In this document: piece by piece, positions 52,363-61,710 of the stretch
Layout of the letters: every line of letters begins with the position of its first letter
Position numbering within the stretch: position 1 is the stretch's first letter
Origin: Pseudomonadales bacterium
Lineage (GTDB): Bacteria > Pseudomonadota > Gammaproteobacteria > Pseudomonadales > Azotimanducaceae
Assembly: GCA_024234635.1 (NCBI GenBank)
Contig: JACKNX010000015.1
Location: forward strand, 38,630-102,629
DNA: 64,000 nt
Reading direction: 5' to 3'
Notes under the pieces: model-generated
Told to the model about the DNA's origin: nothing
Databases searched by the model: none
What the model saw: the letters and a program-made list of their open reading frames with translations, nothing else
Program-made: the position numbers and the translations under genes

Positions 52363-54405
52363 ATGCCACGCCGCATTTTCGTAACCAGCGCGCTACCCTA
52401 CGCGAACGGACAGATTCACCTCGGGCACCTGCTCGAGCATATCCAGACAGACATCTGGGTACGTTTCCAGCGCATGCGTGGCAACCAGGTGATCTACGTC
52501 TGCGCCGACGATACGCATGGCACCGCCACCATGCTGCGCGCGGAGGCTGAAGGCATTACCCCGGAGACCTACATCGACCGGCTGCGGGCAGACCACGTGC
52601 GTGACTTCCAGCGCTTCCAGATCAGCCACGACAACTACTACTCCACCCACTCGCCGGAAAACCGCGAACTGGCCGAGTTCATGTACAACGCGGCAAAGGC
52701 CGCCGGGCGCATCACGACCAGCAGCGTGCAACAGCTCTATGACCCCGAAAAGAAGCTGTTCCTGGCCGACCGTTTCGTGCGCGGCGCCTGTCCGCGTTGC
52801 AAAACGCCCGACCAGCCGGGCGACAACTGCGACGCCTGCGGCGCCACGTACGCGGCAACGGACCTGGAAGCGCCCCGCTCCGCGTTGTCCGGCGCCACGC
52901 CGGTGTTGAGGGAAAGCGAACACTATTTTTTCGACGTCGCACCCAGCACCGAGCTGCTGCGCAACTGGCTGGCATCGTCCACCCAGCCCGAAGTCGCCAA
53001 CAAGCTGAAGGAATGGCTGGACGCCGGCCTCAAACCCTGGGATATCTCCCGCGACGCGCCGTATTTCGGCTTCCTCATACCGGGCACCACGGACAAGTAC
53101 TTCTACGTCTGGCTGGATGCGCCCATCGGATACATGGCGTCCCTGCGCAACCTGCTCAGCCGCCGCAACGACTTCACGTTCGAGGAGTTCTGGGACGCCA
53201 ACGCCACCGGTACGGAAGTGCATCATTTCGTTGGCAAGGACATCATCAACTTCCACTGCCTGTTCTGGCCGGCGCTGCTGACCGTCTCGGGATTCCGCCG
53301 GCCGACACGGGTGCATGTGCACGGGTTCGTTACCGTGGACGGCACGAAGATGTCGAAATCACGCGGCACATTCATCGAGGCCGGCACGTATCTCGAACAT
53401 CTGCGCCCCGAGTATCTGCGTTACTACTATGCAGCCAAACTCAACGGCACGGTGGACGATATCGACATCAACCTCGATGACTTCGTGCAGCGCGTCAATT
53501 CCGATCTGGTGGGAAAGCTGGTGAACATCGCCAGCCGCTGCGCGGGTTTCATCAGCAAGCAGTTCAGTGGCCGGCTTGCCCCGTCGTTACCCGAACCCGC
53601 ATTGTTCGACGAACTGGCCAGTGCTGCCGACAGCATCGCCGCCTGCTACGAGGCGGACGATACCGCGCGGGCGGTACGGGAAATCATGGCGCTGGCCGAT
53701 CGCGCGAACCAGTACGTGGCGCAGGCTGCCCCCTGGACGCTGGCGAAAGATCCGGACCGGGCCCCGGAAGTGCAGGCGATCTGCACACAGGGCCTGAACC
53801 TGTTCCGCCAGCTGCTGGTGTACATCAAGCCGATCCTGCCGGCCGTCGCCGAAGCGGCGGAAAACTTCCTGAACGTGCCCCCGCTGGCGTGGACGGATGC
53901 GTCCACGCCCCTGTTGAATCACGCGATCAACCCCTACGCACCGCTGCTCACGCGTCTGGAACGCGCCGCCATCGATCGCATGGTCGACGCATCCCGCGCG
54001 ACACCGTCCCAGGCACAGCCCGTCGCCGGGCTCGCGACCGGAACCGATGACAACAAGGAATCCAACGTGTCGGAAAAAAGCACGATCAGCATCGACGATT
54101 TCGCGAAGGTTCAACTCAAGGTCGCACGTATCCTGGAAGCGTCCGCGGTGGAAGGCGCCGACAAGCTGCTGCAGCTGCGCCTGGACCTTGGTGATCACCA
54201 GCGTACGGTGTTCTCCGGCATTAAAAGTGCATACGATCCCGCCAACCTGGTCGGCCGCCTGACCGTGGTTGTCGCCAACCTTGCTCCTCGCAAGATGCGT
54301 TTCGGCACTTCCGAGGGCATGGTGCTGGCCGCCGGTCCGGGCGGAAGCGATATCTTCCTGATCGCCCCCGACACCGGCGCGCAACCCGGCATGGACGTCA
54401 CCTGA
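52363..54405 (+). CDS. metG: Methionyl-tRNA synthetase with C-terminal tRNA-binding domain
   Basis: 680 residues from ATG at 52363. HIGH-like ALPYANGQIHLGHLLEHIQ, zinc-binding CPRCKTPDQPGDNCDACGA and KMSKSRGTFIE in the class I core. The last ~110 residues are an ARC1/EMAP-II-type tRNA-binding domain (VQLKVARILEASAVEGADKL, APRKMRFGTSEGM), typical of MetRS dimers. The 5' frame extends to 51772 but overlaps apbC and is not real. Confidence 0.98.
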   Translation: MPRRIFVTSALPYANGQIHLGHLLEHIQTDIWVRFQRMRGNQVIYVCADDTHGTATMLRAEAEGITPETYIDRLRADHVRDFQRFQISHDNYYSTHSPENRELAEFMYNAAKAAGRITTSSVQQLYDPEKKLFLADRFVRGACPRCKTPDQPGDNCDACGATYAATDLEAPRSALSGATPVLRESEHYFFDVAPSTELLRNWLASSTQPEVANKLKEWLDAGLKPWDISRDAPYFGFLIPGTTDKYFYVWLDAPIGYMASLRNLLSRRNDFTFEEFWDANATGTEVHHFVGKDIINFHCLFWPALLTVSGFRRPTRVHVHGFVTVDGTKMSKSRGTFIEAGTYLEHLRPEYLRYYYAAKLNGTVDDIDINLDDFVQRVNSDLVGKLVNIASRCAGFISKQFSGRLAPSLPEPALFDELASAADSIAACYEADDTARAVREIMALADRANQYVAQAAPWTLAKDPDRAPEVQAICTQGLNLFRQLLVYIKPILPAVAEAAENFLNVPPLAWTDASTPLLNHAINPYAPLLTRLERAAIDRMVDASRATPSQAQPVAGLATGTDDNKESNVSEKSTISIDDFAKVQLKVARILEASAVEGADKLLQLRLDLGDHQRTVFSGIKSAYDPANLVGRLTVVVANLAPRKMRFGTSEGMVLAAGPGGSDIFLIAPDTGAQPGMDVT

Positions 54406-54494
54406 CCCGGCAATGAACAGGGTCATACCATCCTCCTGCGTCATCCTGTCCGCTGTATTCCCGGCGGCCGTCTGCTGACAGGCGAAGCACACCC

Positions 54495-55073
54495 GTGGGC
54501 GAACTGATCTCCCTGCTGTTCGGCGCCCTGCTCGTCAACAATTTCGTGCTGGCGCAGTTCCTGGGTCTGTGCCCGTTCTTCGGCACCACCCGCCAGTACG
54601 AAACCGCGCTGGCGATGGGGCTGGCCACCACATTCGTGCTGACGTTCAGCGCCAGCCTGTGCCACGTCGTCTACCATCAGGTGCTGGTGCCGCTGGACCT
54701 GGACTATCTGCGCATCGTCGTGTTCATCGTGGTCATCGCCACCGCCGTGGAGCTCACCGAGCGATATATCAAGGCAACGTCCCGCCAGCTCTACCAGTTG
54801 CTCGGTATATATCTGCCGCTGATCACCACCAACTGTGCCGTGCTCGGCGTTGCACTGCTGGCGATTCAAAGAGAGCTCAGCTTCGTGGCGACGCTGTTCT
54901 TCGCCATCGGCGCGGCACTCGGCTTTTCCCTGGTACTGACCCTGTTCGCGGCGTTACGCGAACGCCTGGAGCACGCGGAAGTCCCTGCCGCCATGCAGGG
55001 TACGCCGCTGATGCTTGTCAGCGCCGGCATTCTCAGCCTTGCTTTCCTCGGCTTCACCGGCATGGGGCACTGA
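54495..55073 (+). CDS. rsxA: Rnf/Rsx complex subunit A
   Basis: 192 residues from GTG at 54495, six transmembrane helices. Motifs ALLVNNFVLAQFLGLCPFFG and LAIQRELSFVATLFFAIGAALGFS match RsxA/RnfA, a membrane subunit of the electron-transferring Rnf complex. First gene of the operon rsxABCDGE-nth. Confidence 0.95.
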   Translation: MGELISLLFGALLVNNFVLAQFLGLCPFFGTTRQYETALAMGLATTFVLTFSASLCHVVYHQVLVPLDLDYLRIVVFIVVIATAVELTERYIKATSRQLYQLLGIYLPLITTNCAVLGVALLAIQRELSFVATLFFAIGAALGFSLVLTLFAALRERLEHAEVPAAMQGTPLMLVSAGILSLAFLGFTGMGH

Positions 55074-55077
55074 TGCG

Positions 55078-55563
55078 ATGAGCGCAACAGTGGTCATGTT
55101 GTCCCTGGTCCTGTTATGCGCCGCAGCGCTGCTTCTCGCCCGCCGACGCTGGCCCGACGACGATGCCCCCCTGGTGGCCGAAATCGACGCGGTGCTGCCA
55201 CAGACGCAATGCGCTCAATGCGGCTATCCCGGCTGCCTGCCCTACGCGCGGGCCATCGCCGAAGGCGCACCTCTGGACCTGTGTCCGCCCGGCGGTACGG
55301 CAACCCACGCGAAGCTGGTGGAGCTGCTGCCGGACCGGGCTCCCGGCATCGCGCCACAGACCCCTCAGCCGCTGATCGCACGCATCGATGAAGCGCACTG
55401 CATCGGCTGTTTCCTGTGCGTTCCCGCCTGTCCGGTCGACGCCATCATCGGTGCCCCAAAATTCATGCATACCGTGCTGGCTGACGCCTGCACAGGCTGC
55501 GCGCTGTGTCTGCCACCGTGTCCGGTGGACTGCATATCGCTCCGACAACCGGGTAGCGCATGA
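55078..55563 (+). CDS. rsxB: Rnf/Rsx complex subunit B (ferredoxin)
   Basis: 161 residues from ATG at 55078, shorter than E. coli RsxB (192). N-terminal membrane anchor (VVMLSLVLLCAAALLLA), then a Fe-S domain with TQCAQCGYPGCLPYARAI and, near the C-terminus, two CxxCxxCxxxCP clusters: CIGCFLCVPACPVDAI and CTGCALCLPPCPVDCI. It passes electrons within the Rnf complex. Ends in ATGA overlap with rsxC. Confidence 0.93.
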   Translation: MSATVVMLSLVLLCAAALLLARRRWPDDDAPLVAEIDAVLPQTQCAQCGYPGCLPYARAIAEGAPLDLCPPGGTATHAKLVELLPDRAPGIAPQTPQPLIARIDEAHCIGCFLCVPACPVDAIIGAPKFMHTVLADACTGCALCLPPCPVDCISLRQPGSA

Positions 55564-56798
55564 TCACCAGACAGCCGTTGCCGGCACGTCTTCTCCATCA
55601 CCGTGGCGTCAACAGCCAGTGGACCATTCGCACGGGTGACATCGTTCCCGCGGGCGCGCCGATCCAGCGCGGCGAGCGCTGGCAACATGCTGCGGCAACG
55701 TGTGTGGTTGCGCACTGCGACGCTGACACGGCTCGGCTTGACGTTATCGACGACACCCCGCCAGGCCCCGAGGCGCCGCTGGACGTCAACGCCACATCGG
55801 CATCGGACCTGCTTCGACGCGTGCACGAGGCGGGCATTGCCGGCCTGGGCGGTGGCGGCTATCCGACCCATCTGAAGCTGCTCACGGCCGCCCGCCACGG
55901 CGTGCATACGCTGGTCATCAACGCCATGGAATGCGAGCCGGGAATCAGTTGCGATGCCGCGCTGTCAGCGGAAGGTGGGCGTGAGATTCAGCAGGGCATC
56001 AACGCCGTTCGGCGTATCCTTGCCATCAACACGGTGACGCTTGCAGCTGCCTCGACGATGCAGGTAGCCATGCTGGATGTCGACACGCGCCACATCCGCG
56101 AAAATCCCTCTGCCACCGATGGCGCCGAACGCTATCTGTTGCGGGATATCTTCAATGTCATTCTGACGCCGGGCGAATACCCCGTTCATCATGGGTTTGT
56201 GGTCTGCAATATCGGCACGCTGCATGCCATCGGTCGCGCGATCTCGGGTCATGTGCTGACCGAGCGCGTAACCACGGTCTTCGGTGACAACCGCTGGCTG
56301 CCGATCGGGCTGCCGCTGAGTGAACTGGTACGATCGGACACGGCGCGTGTGGGCGGCCGTCTGTCGGGTCACGTCGTCCGCGTTGCCGGCGCGATGGTCG
56401 ACAAGACAACCAACGGCATCGACACGGCATCGACGCACATGGCATTGCCCTGCATCCGCTGTGGCCGCTGCGACGACGCCTGTCCGGAACATCTGCCTGT
56501 CACCGGTCTGCTGACGTTCAGCGCACCACCACGCGTGGGAACGCTCGAGCGCCTCGGCCTGGCAAACTGCGTGGAGTGCGGGCTGTGCAATCCCGCCTGC
56601 CCCAGCGACATCGATGTTCTGGCGACGCTGCGCGACGCAAAAACGACGCTCATCGCCGAACGACAGCGCCGCTCGGCTACCGCACTCGCAAACACGCGCG
56701 CAACCGCGCACACCCATCGGCTGGCGACCCAGGCTGAGCAACGGGAGCAGCGGCGTCGGGACCGCCTTGCCCGACTGCGTGGAGCAACCAGTGACTGA
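55560..56798 (+). CDS. rsxC: Rnf/Rsx complex subunit C, compact form
   Basis: 412 residues; E. coli RsxC is 740, so the long Ala/Lys-rich C-terminal repeats are missing. The N-terminal barrel is also abbreviated (about 70 rather than ~110 residues before GGGGYPTHLKLL). NADH/FMN motif is GGGGYPTH and the clusters are CIRCGRCDDACPEHL and CVECGLCNPACPSDI. It is the electron-entry subunit. Overlaps rsxB and rsxD. Confidence 0.92.
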   Translation: MITRQPLPARLLHHRGVNSQWTIRTGDIVPAGAPIQRGERWQHAAATCVVAHCDADTARLDVIDDTPPGPEAPLDVNATSASDLLRRVHEAGIAGLGGGGYPTHLKLLTAARHGVHTLVINAMECEPGISCDAALSAEGGREIQQGINAVRRILAINTVTLAAASTMQVAMLDVDTRHIRENPSATDGAERYLLRDIFNVILTPGEYPVHHGFVVCNIGTLHAIGRAISGHVLTERVTTVFGDNRWLPIGLPLSELVRSDTARVGGRLSGHVVRVAGAMVDKTTNGIDTASTHMALPCIRCGRCDDACPEHLPVTGLLTFSAPPRVGTLERLGLANCVECGLCNPACPSDIDVLATLRDAKTTLIAERQRRSATALANTRATAHTHRLATQAEQREQRRRDRLARLRGATSD

Positions 56799-57681
56799 AC
56801 GAACGGATGTGCGCACGACGATGCTCTGGGTTGGCGCCGCGCTGGCTCCGGGGCTGCTGACAAGCGCCTGGTGGTTCGGTTCCGGCGTCCTGTGGCAGGT
56901 GCTGGTCGCAGGCGGGACCGCATTGACGACAGAGGCTGTGTGCCTGCGTCTGCGGTCGAAATCGCTGCAGGCGCTGGGTGATGGCAGTGCACTGGTGACC
57001 GCATTGCTCATCGCCGCGGCACTGCCACCGACAACACCGCCAGGCGTCACGGCCATCGCCGCCATGACCGCCATAGCGCTGGCAAAACAGGCCTTCGGCG
57101 GTCTCGGCAGCAATGTGTTCAACCCTGCCATGGTCGGGTACGCCATGGTACTGGTGTCGTTCCCCGCCGCACTGTCCAGCTGGCCCGCGGCACCGGATGC
57201 GCTCAGCGCAGCCACGTTCCTGGATGTGCTCAAACACGATCATGGCCGCACGCTGCGCGAACTGGCGCTGGATCCGGCGGCTGGACGCTGGGGCGCACGC
57301 GCATTCGAGGACATCGCCCTGGCATATCTGCTCGGCGGCATCGCACTGATGTTCCGGCGCATCGTGCACTGGCGCATCCCGACTGCGGTGCTGCTGTTCG
57401 CAGCGGCTACCAGCCTGGTCTTCTATGACAGCGGCAGCTCGCGCAGCCTGGGCACGCCCCTCCAGCAGTGGTTTTCCGGCGGGTTGCTGCTGGCGGCGTT
57501 TTTCATCGCCACCGACCCGGTTACCCATCCACGTTCCACGCGCGGGCAATGGTTGTTCGGCGCCATCGTTGGCTGCGCCACCGTCACCATTCGCGGCTTT
57601 GGCGCCTGGCCGGACGGCATCGCTTTCGCCATTCTGCTTGCCAATGGCGCAACACCCTACCTGGACAGGCGGTGGCCATGA
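56791..57681 (+). CDS. rsxD: Rnf/Rsx complex subunit D
   Basis: 296 residues from GTG at 56791 (GGAG 6 bp upstream), about 56 shorter than E. coli. Hydrophobic with multiple helices; FNPAMVGYAMVLVSFPAAL and the covalent-FMN segment APDALSAATFL, where the Thr takes flavin. Overlaps rsxC and rsxG. Confidence 0.93.
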   Translation: MTERTDVRTTMLWVGAALAPGLLTSAWWFGSGVLWQVLVAGGTALTTEAVCLRLRSKSLQALGDGSALVTALLIAAALPPTTPPGVTAIAAMTAIALAKQAFGGLGSNVFNPAMVGYAMVLVSFPAALSSWPAAPDALSAATFLDVLKHDHGRTLRELALDPAAGRWGARAFEDIALAYLLGGIALMFRRIVHWRIPTAVLLFAAATSLVFYDSGSSRSLGTPLQQWFSGGLLLAAFFIATDPVTHPRSTRGQWLFGAIVGCATVTIRGFGAWPDGIAFAILLANGATPYLDRRWP

Positions 57682-58193
57682 ACGACGGCCTTCGCGGTTT
57701 CCTCGTGCTGGCGCTACTGTCGGTGGCAGTCTCCGCGCTGCTAGCCGTCGTTCACGACGCCACGACCGCGCAGGTAGCCGCCAACCGGCTGAAGGAACGC
57801 TGGCGCGTTGCTGAAGCGCTGACGGGACTCCCCACACTGCATGAAACCGCCAGTCTGCCCCTGCCCGGCACGTCCATTGAACTACCGGACCACAGGCGGC
57901 TGATCGCCGCGGAGACGCGCGGCTACGGCGGCACCATCAGCATATTGCTGCTGGTCGACCCCGATGGGCTCCGCGGCCTGCGCGTGGTGCAACATCATGA
58001 AACACCGGGTGTAGCGGATTTTATCGCCCTGCCGGACTCCCCATGGATGCAACAGTTCGAGGCACTCCCCCTGATCGCCGCGGCGTCACTGGATACCGTC
58101 AGCGGCGCGACAATAACAACCCGCGCTCTCCGCGATACAGTGGCGCGCCTTGCCGTGCGCGACGACCTGCCGCGGGCGGAGAGCGCACCATGA
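57678..58193 (+). CDS. rsxG: Rnf/Rsx complex subunit G
   Basis: 171 residues from ATG at 57678. One N-terminal transmembrane helix, then a periplasmic domain ending in the flavinylation motif DTVSGATITTRALRDTV, where Thr carries covalent FMN. E. coli RsxG is 206 residues. Start and stop overlap rsxD and rsxE by ATGA. Confidence 0.94.
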   Translation: MNDGLRGFLVLALLSVAVSALLAVVHDATTAQVAANRLKERWRVAEALTGLPTLHETASLPLPGTSIELPDHRRLIAAETRGYGGTISILLLVDPDGLRGLRVVQHHETPGVADFIALPDSPWMQQFEALPLIAAASLDTVSGATITTRALRDTVARLAVRDDLPRAESAP

Positions 58194-58843
58194 CCACATC
58201 GAACCTTCTGGTCGCCGGCATCACCACGCGCAACCCAGTGTGGATACAGATGCTCGGTTTGTGCCCCCTGCTCGCCGTGTCGACAAGCGTCGCCACGGCA
58301 CTGGGCCTGGCAATGGCATCCGCGCTGGTACTGCTGGGCAGCAATACGCTGATTGCCGCGTTGCGGCGCTGGCTGCCGGACTTCGCCCGATTGCCAGCCT
58401 TCATGCTGCTGATCGCCGGTTTCACCACGCTCGCCGTGCTGCTCATGGAAGCCTGGGCCTTCGACCTGTATACGCGCATCGCACTGTTCGTGCAGATCAT
58501 TGTCACCAACTGCATGATTCTCGGCCGCGCGGAACAATTCGCCAGCCGCAATGCAATTGGCGCCGCGGTCCTCGACGCCCTGGGCACTGCCATCGGCTTT
58601 GCCATCGCCCTGGTCGCATTGGGAGCCGTACGCGAAGTGATCGGTCGTGGCACGTTGTTCGCCGGCATGGACGGCCTGTTCGGTGCTTCGGCCGCGTCGC
58701 TTGCGGTGACGGTCTTGCCGAACGACTATCGGTTGCTGCTGGCCGCCCTGCCACCAGGCGCATTCATCGTCGCCGGTCTGATGCTTGCGCTGGCTCGGGC
58801 GCTCACGGCGCGTACATCACAAAATGCTGGAAGTCCCCGATGA
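58190..58843 (+). CDS. rsxE: Rnf/Rsx complex subunit E
   Basis: 217 residues with about six transmembrane helices; LGLCPLLAVSTSVATALGLA and LFVQIIVTNCMILGRAEQFA are typical RsxE segments. Ends ATGA with nth. The longer frame from 58043 overlaps rsxG and is not real. Confidence 0.94.
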   Translation: MTTSNLLVAGITTRNPVWIQMLGLCPLLAVSTSVATALGLAMASALVLLGSNTLIAALRRWLPDFARLPAFMLLIAGFTTLAVLLMEAWAFDLYTRIALFVQIIVTNCMILGRAEQFASRNAIGAAVLDALGTAIGFAIALVALGAVREVIGRGTLFAGMDGLFGASAASLAVTVLPNDYRLLLAALPPGAFIVAGLMLALARALTARTSQNAGSPR

Positions 58844-59481
58844 CAGTACCCGACCCGCACACCCTGTTCGCACGCCTCAAGGCGGTGATTCCCGCACCCA
58901 CGACGGAACTCGAATACGAAAATCCGTTCCAGTTGCTGGTAGCGGTCATGCTGTCCGCACAGGCCACGGACGTGAGCGTGAACAAGGCGACCAGGCCATT
59001 GTTCGCAAAGTACAAGACACCCGCTGATCTCCGTCGCCTGGGCGTCAAGCGCCTGAAGAACTACATCCGCACCATTGGCCTGTACAACACCAAGGCGGAG
59101 AACGTCATAAGGACCTGCGACATTCTGGTTCGCGAACACGGCGGGCAGGTCCCCGAAGATCGCGCGGCGCTGGAAGCGTTGCCCGGCGTCGGGCGCAAGA
59201 CCGCCAACGTCGTGCTCAATACCGCCTTCGGGCATCCCACGATCGCCGTTGACACCCACATATTCCGGGTAAGCAACCGCACGGGCCTGGCGCCGGGCAA
59301 GGACGTGCTTGCCGTGGAGCAGCGTCTGCTGGAAGTCGTGCCGGAAGCCTACCTGCAGGACGCGCACCACTGGTTGATCCTGCATGGCCGGTACACCTGC
59401 ATCGCCCGCAAGCCGCGCTGCGGCAGCTGTGCCATCAGCGATCTGTGCCAGTTTCCCGAGAAAACCGAGATCGCGAACTGA
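58840..59481 (+). CDS. nth: Endonuclease III
   Basis: 213 residues from ATG at 58840. HhH-GPD DNA glycosylase with catalytic Lys120 and Asp138 in LPGVGRKTANVVLNTAFG and IAVDTHIFRV, the same numbers as E. coli Nth. The [4Fe-4S] loop is CIARKPRCGSCAISDLC. It removes oxidised pyrimidines and nicks AP sites. Last gene of the rsx operon, as in E. coli. Confidence 0.97.
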   Translation: MTVPDPHTLFARLKAVIPAPTTELEYENPFQLLVAVMLSAQATDVSVNKATRPLFAKYKTPADLRRLGVKRLKNYIRTIGLYNTKAENVIRTCDILVREHGGQVPEDRAALEALPGVGRKTANVVLNTAFGHPTIAVDTHIFRVSNRTGLAPGKDVLAVEQRLLEVVPEAYLQDAHHWLILHGRYTCIARKPRCGSCAISDLCQFPEKTEIAN

Positions 59482-59482
59482 T

Positions 59483-59517
59483 CCCCGCCACGAGCGCTTG
59501 ACACGCGCATGGCGGGG
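59483..59517. terminator. Terminator-like hairpin after nth
   Basis: CCCCGCCA/TGGCGGGG (8 bp) with an inner GCGC/GCGC stem, immediately after the nth stop and 14 bp before the stop of the convergent small gene. No U-tract; it can serve both directions. Confidence 0.6.
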
Positions 59518-59531
59518 GCAGTCCCGCAACG

Positions 59532-59768
59532 CTAGCGGCGCTTGGTGCGCGTCGACCAATACACCGCAACGATCGCCGTACCCACGGCTGCGCCGGCCGC
59601 GAACCCTGCGGCAACCGGCAATGCGGCGGCACCGACAATGCCTATGCCGCCAAGTTTTATTGCCATACCCAGCAGCCCGAACGTCGCCACGGTCGCGGCG
59701 CCCGCGCTGTCCATGGCGTCGCCGCCACCCGATACTTCCGAGATCTCATCACAGGTCAGTTCACGCAT
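59532..59768 (-). CDS. Double-glycine-leader peptide, class II bacteriocin/microcin-like precursor
   Basis: 78 residues from ATG at 59768 with GAGGAG 6-7 bp upstream. The leader MRELTCDEISEVSGG fits the L-x-x-E-I/L-x-x-V-x-G-G consensus of double-glycine leaders cleaved by C39-peptidase ABC exporters. The mature 63 residues are rich in Gly and Ala, hydrophobic, with GxxxG motifs (G55-x3-G59-x3-G63) and a cationic C-terminus (RTKRR), like class IIb bacteriocins. No immunity or transporter gene lies nearby. Processing and toxicity are inferred. Confidence 0.6.
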   Translation of the reverse strand: MRELTCDEISEVSGGGDAMDSAGAATVATFGLLGMAIKLGGIGIVGAAALPVAAGFAAGAAVGTAIVAVYWSTRTKRR

Positions 59769-59953
59769 CGTCGTCTCCTCATTTCCACTGTAAGGCCGCA
59801 CGGTCGCGTTTTGCGGCAGTGCGTCGAGGAGAAAACGTTACAACCGATTCAATGGCGGCCCTGGGCGAAACTGGTGCCACAACGTGCGGATTTGCGCCTC
59901 TCTGACGGGGCGAGATGGCGCACGCGCCGAAACTTGAAAGCGCAGTGACGGCA

Positions 59954-60841
59954 TCAGCCGGTCGCAAGATCGCCCACCACGCGCCAGTATTTCTCGAGGG
60001 CCGCGATGTGTTCGCGCGGCGAAGACAGCCCATCTCCCTGGCCACGCAACGCCATGGCGCGCATGGACACGTAGTCGACGTTCAGGGTGGCGAGTTCCGT
60101 GATTTCCGCACGCCACGCCGCCTCACCCGACTGGTAGTTCACGAAGGCTTCGGTACCGAACGTCGATACATCGCGCCCCGCTGCCGCCAATGCTGCGCGC
60201 ACCCTGCCAAGCGCATCGACGTTCTGCGCGTGGCCGCTGCCGAACATGAAGCCGTCGCCCAGAGCGGCCGCCCGACGAAAGGCAATCTCGGTGAAACCAC
60301 CAAACCAGATGGGAATGCGGCGTCCCGGCAGCGGTTTGATGCCGGCGCGATCGATGCGGTGGTGTTTGCCCCGATAGTCCAGCACCGGTTCCGACCACAG
60401 TCGACGCAGTACCTCCACCTGTTCCTCCTGTCGGGGTCCCCTGCCGGCGAAGGATTCGCCCAGGCTTTCGTACTCCACGTAGTTCCAGCCCGTGCCGATC
60501 CCGAGGCGCAGCCTTCCGCCCGAAAGAATGTCGATTTCGGCAGCCTGTTTGGCAACCAGCGCTGTCTGCCGCTGGGGCAGTATCAGAATGCCCGTGGCAA
60601 GCCCGACCCGCGTCGTGCAGGCCGCAAAATAGCCGAACAGCACAAAGGGTTCATGAAAGGCGGACGCCTCGGTATAGGGCCCCCACAACGGCGGCTGTCG
60701 GTCAGCGTGTACCGCCCCCAGCACATGGTCGTAGGCCAGGATGTGTGAATAGCCCAGGCCCTCCGCGGTCTGCGCCCAGTCGCGAATGATCACCGGATCG
60801 TCGCCAATTTCCAGGTGTGGAAAGATCGCCCCGATACGCAT
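59954..60841 (-). CDS. LLM-class flavin- or F420-dependent oxidoreductase
   Basis: 295 residues from ATG at 60841. Luciferase-like TIM barrel of the TIGR03619 type: MRIGAIFPHLEIGDDP, AEGLGYSHILAYDHVLG and GRLRLGIGTGWNYVEYESLG, with a GFTEIAFRRAAALGDG segment. Distinct in sequence from the LLM gene at 4833. Substrate and cofactor unknown. Stands alone between the small peptide gene and murI. Confidence 0.85.
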   Translation of the reverse strand: MRIGAIFPHLEIGDDPVIIRDWAQTAEGLGYSHILAYDHVLGAVHADRQPPLWGPYTEASAFHEPFVLFGYFAACTTRVGLATGILILPQRQTALVAKQAAEIDILSGGRLRLGIGTGWNYVEYESLGESFAGRGPRQEEQVEVLRRLWSEPVLDYRGKHHRIDRAGIKPLPGRRIPIWFGGFTEIAFRRAAALGDGFMFGSGHAQNVDALGRVRAALAAAGRDVSTFGTEAFVNYQSGEAAWRAEITELATLNVDYVSMRAMALRGQGDGLSSPREHIAALEKYWRVVGDLATG

Positions 60842-60906
60842 GTGCCCCCCTCGTTCCACTGTCGTCGCAGCCGCCGAGAATAACAGGCCGGGACAACCGT
60901 CGCCTG

Positions 60907-61707
60907 TCAGACCAGGTCCACCAGCTCCACGGTGTCGATGGTTCTGCCCAGGAAAAAGCTCCCCACGCGCCGGAATCGATCCACGCCATCCGTGGCCAGG
61001 TAGGTCGTGCGGCCATCAGCCGCTGACGCTGGCGACACCTGTGACGCCACCGATGCCGCGGTCGTGGTTGCGGAGTCGACGATCATGGCGTCAGCGCCAA
61101 GCAACTCCTGGCACACCGCCCTGAACACCGGAAAATGTGTGCAGCCCAGCAGCAACACATCAGCGCGACTCATCGTCGCGATATCGAGTACGTAGTCGGC
61201 GACAATACGGCGCACGAGATCCCCATGCTCCCGCCCCTCTTCCGCCAGCGTCACCAGCAGTGGCGCCGGGCGCGCGAACACCTGCCGTACACCTTGCCTC
61301 AACAGTGCCCGTTGATACGCACCATCCCGAACGGTCGCCTCGGTGGCGATGACCGCCACCGAACCCTGCCTGGCGACCCTGGCCGCCGCGAGCGCACCCG
61401 GCTCGATCACACCAATTACGGGCAATGGCCGGAAAGCCGACTGAAGCTGGTCGAGGGCCGTTGCCGAGGCGGTATTGCACGCCACGACCAGTGCCTTGAT
61501 GCCCCGCGCCACGAGGTGCGCAGCGGCATTGAGCGCATACCGGCGCACCGTTTCCGCACTCTTGGTGCCGTAGGGCAGGCGCGCGGTATCGCCGAGATAG
61601 ATGAAGGACTCGCGAGGCAGATGCGCCTGCAGCGCGCGCAGTACGGTGAGCCCGCCTATGCCTGAATCGAACACGCCGATCGGCAGATCGGCGACGGGAG
61701 TTACCAA
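60907..61707 (-). CDS. murI: Glutamate racemase
   Basis: 266 residues from TTG at 61707, since no ATG or GTG precedes the conserved VFDSGIGGLTVL. Catalytic cysteines are Cys77 (VVACNTASA) and Cys189 (LLGCTHFPV), with GDTARLPYG. It supplies D-glutamate for peptidoglycan. Only 3 bp separate it from the upstream zinc-ribbon gene. Confidence 0.95.
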   Translation of the reverse strand: MVTPVADLPIGVFDSGIGGLTVLRALQAHLPRESFIYLGDTARLPYGTKSAETVRRYALNAAAHLVARGIKALVVACNTASATALDQLQSAFRPLPVIGVIEPGALAAARVARQGSVAVIATEATVRDGAYQRALLRQGVRQVFARPAPLLVTLAEEGREHGDLVRRIVADYVLDIATMSRADVLLLGCTHFPVFRAVCQELLGADAMIVDSATTTAASVASQVSPASAADGRTTYLATDGVDRFRRVGSFFLGRTIDTVELVDLV

Positions 61708-61710
61708 GAA

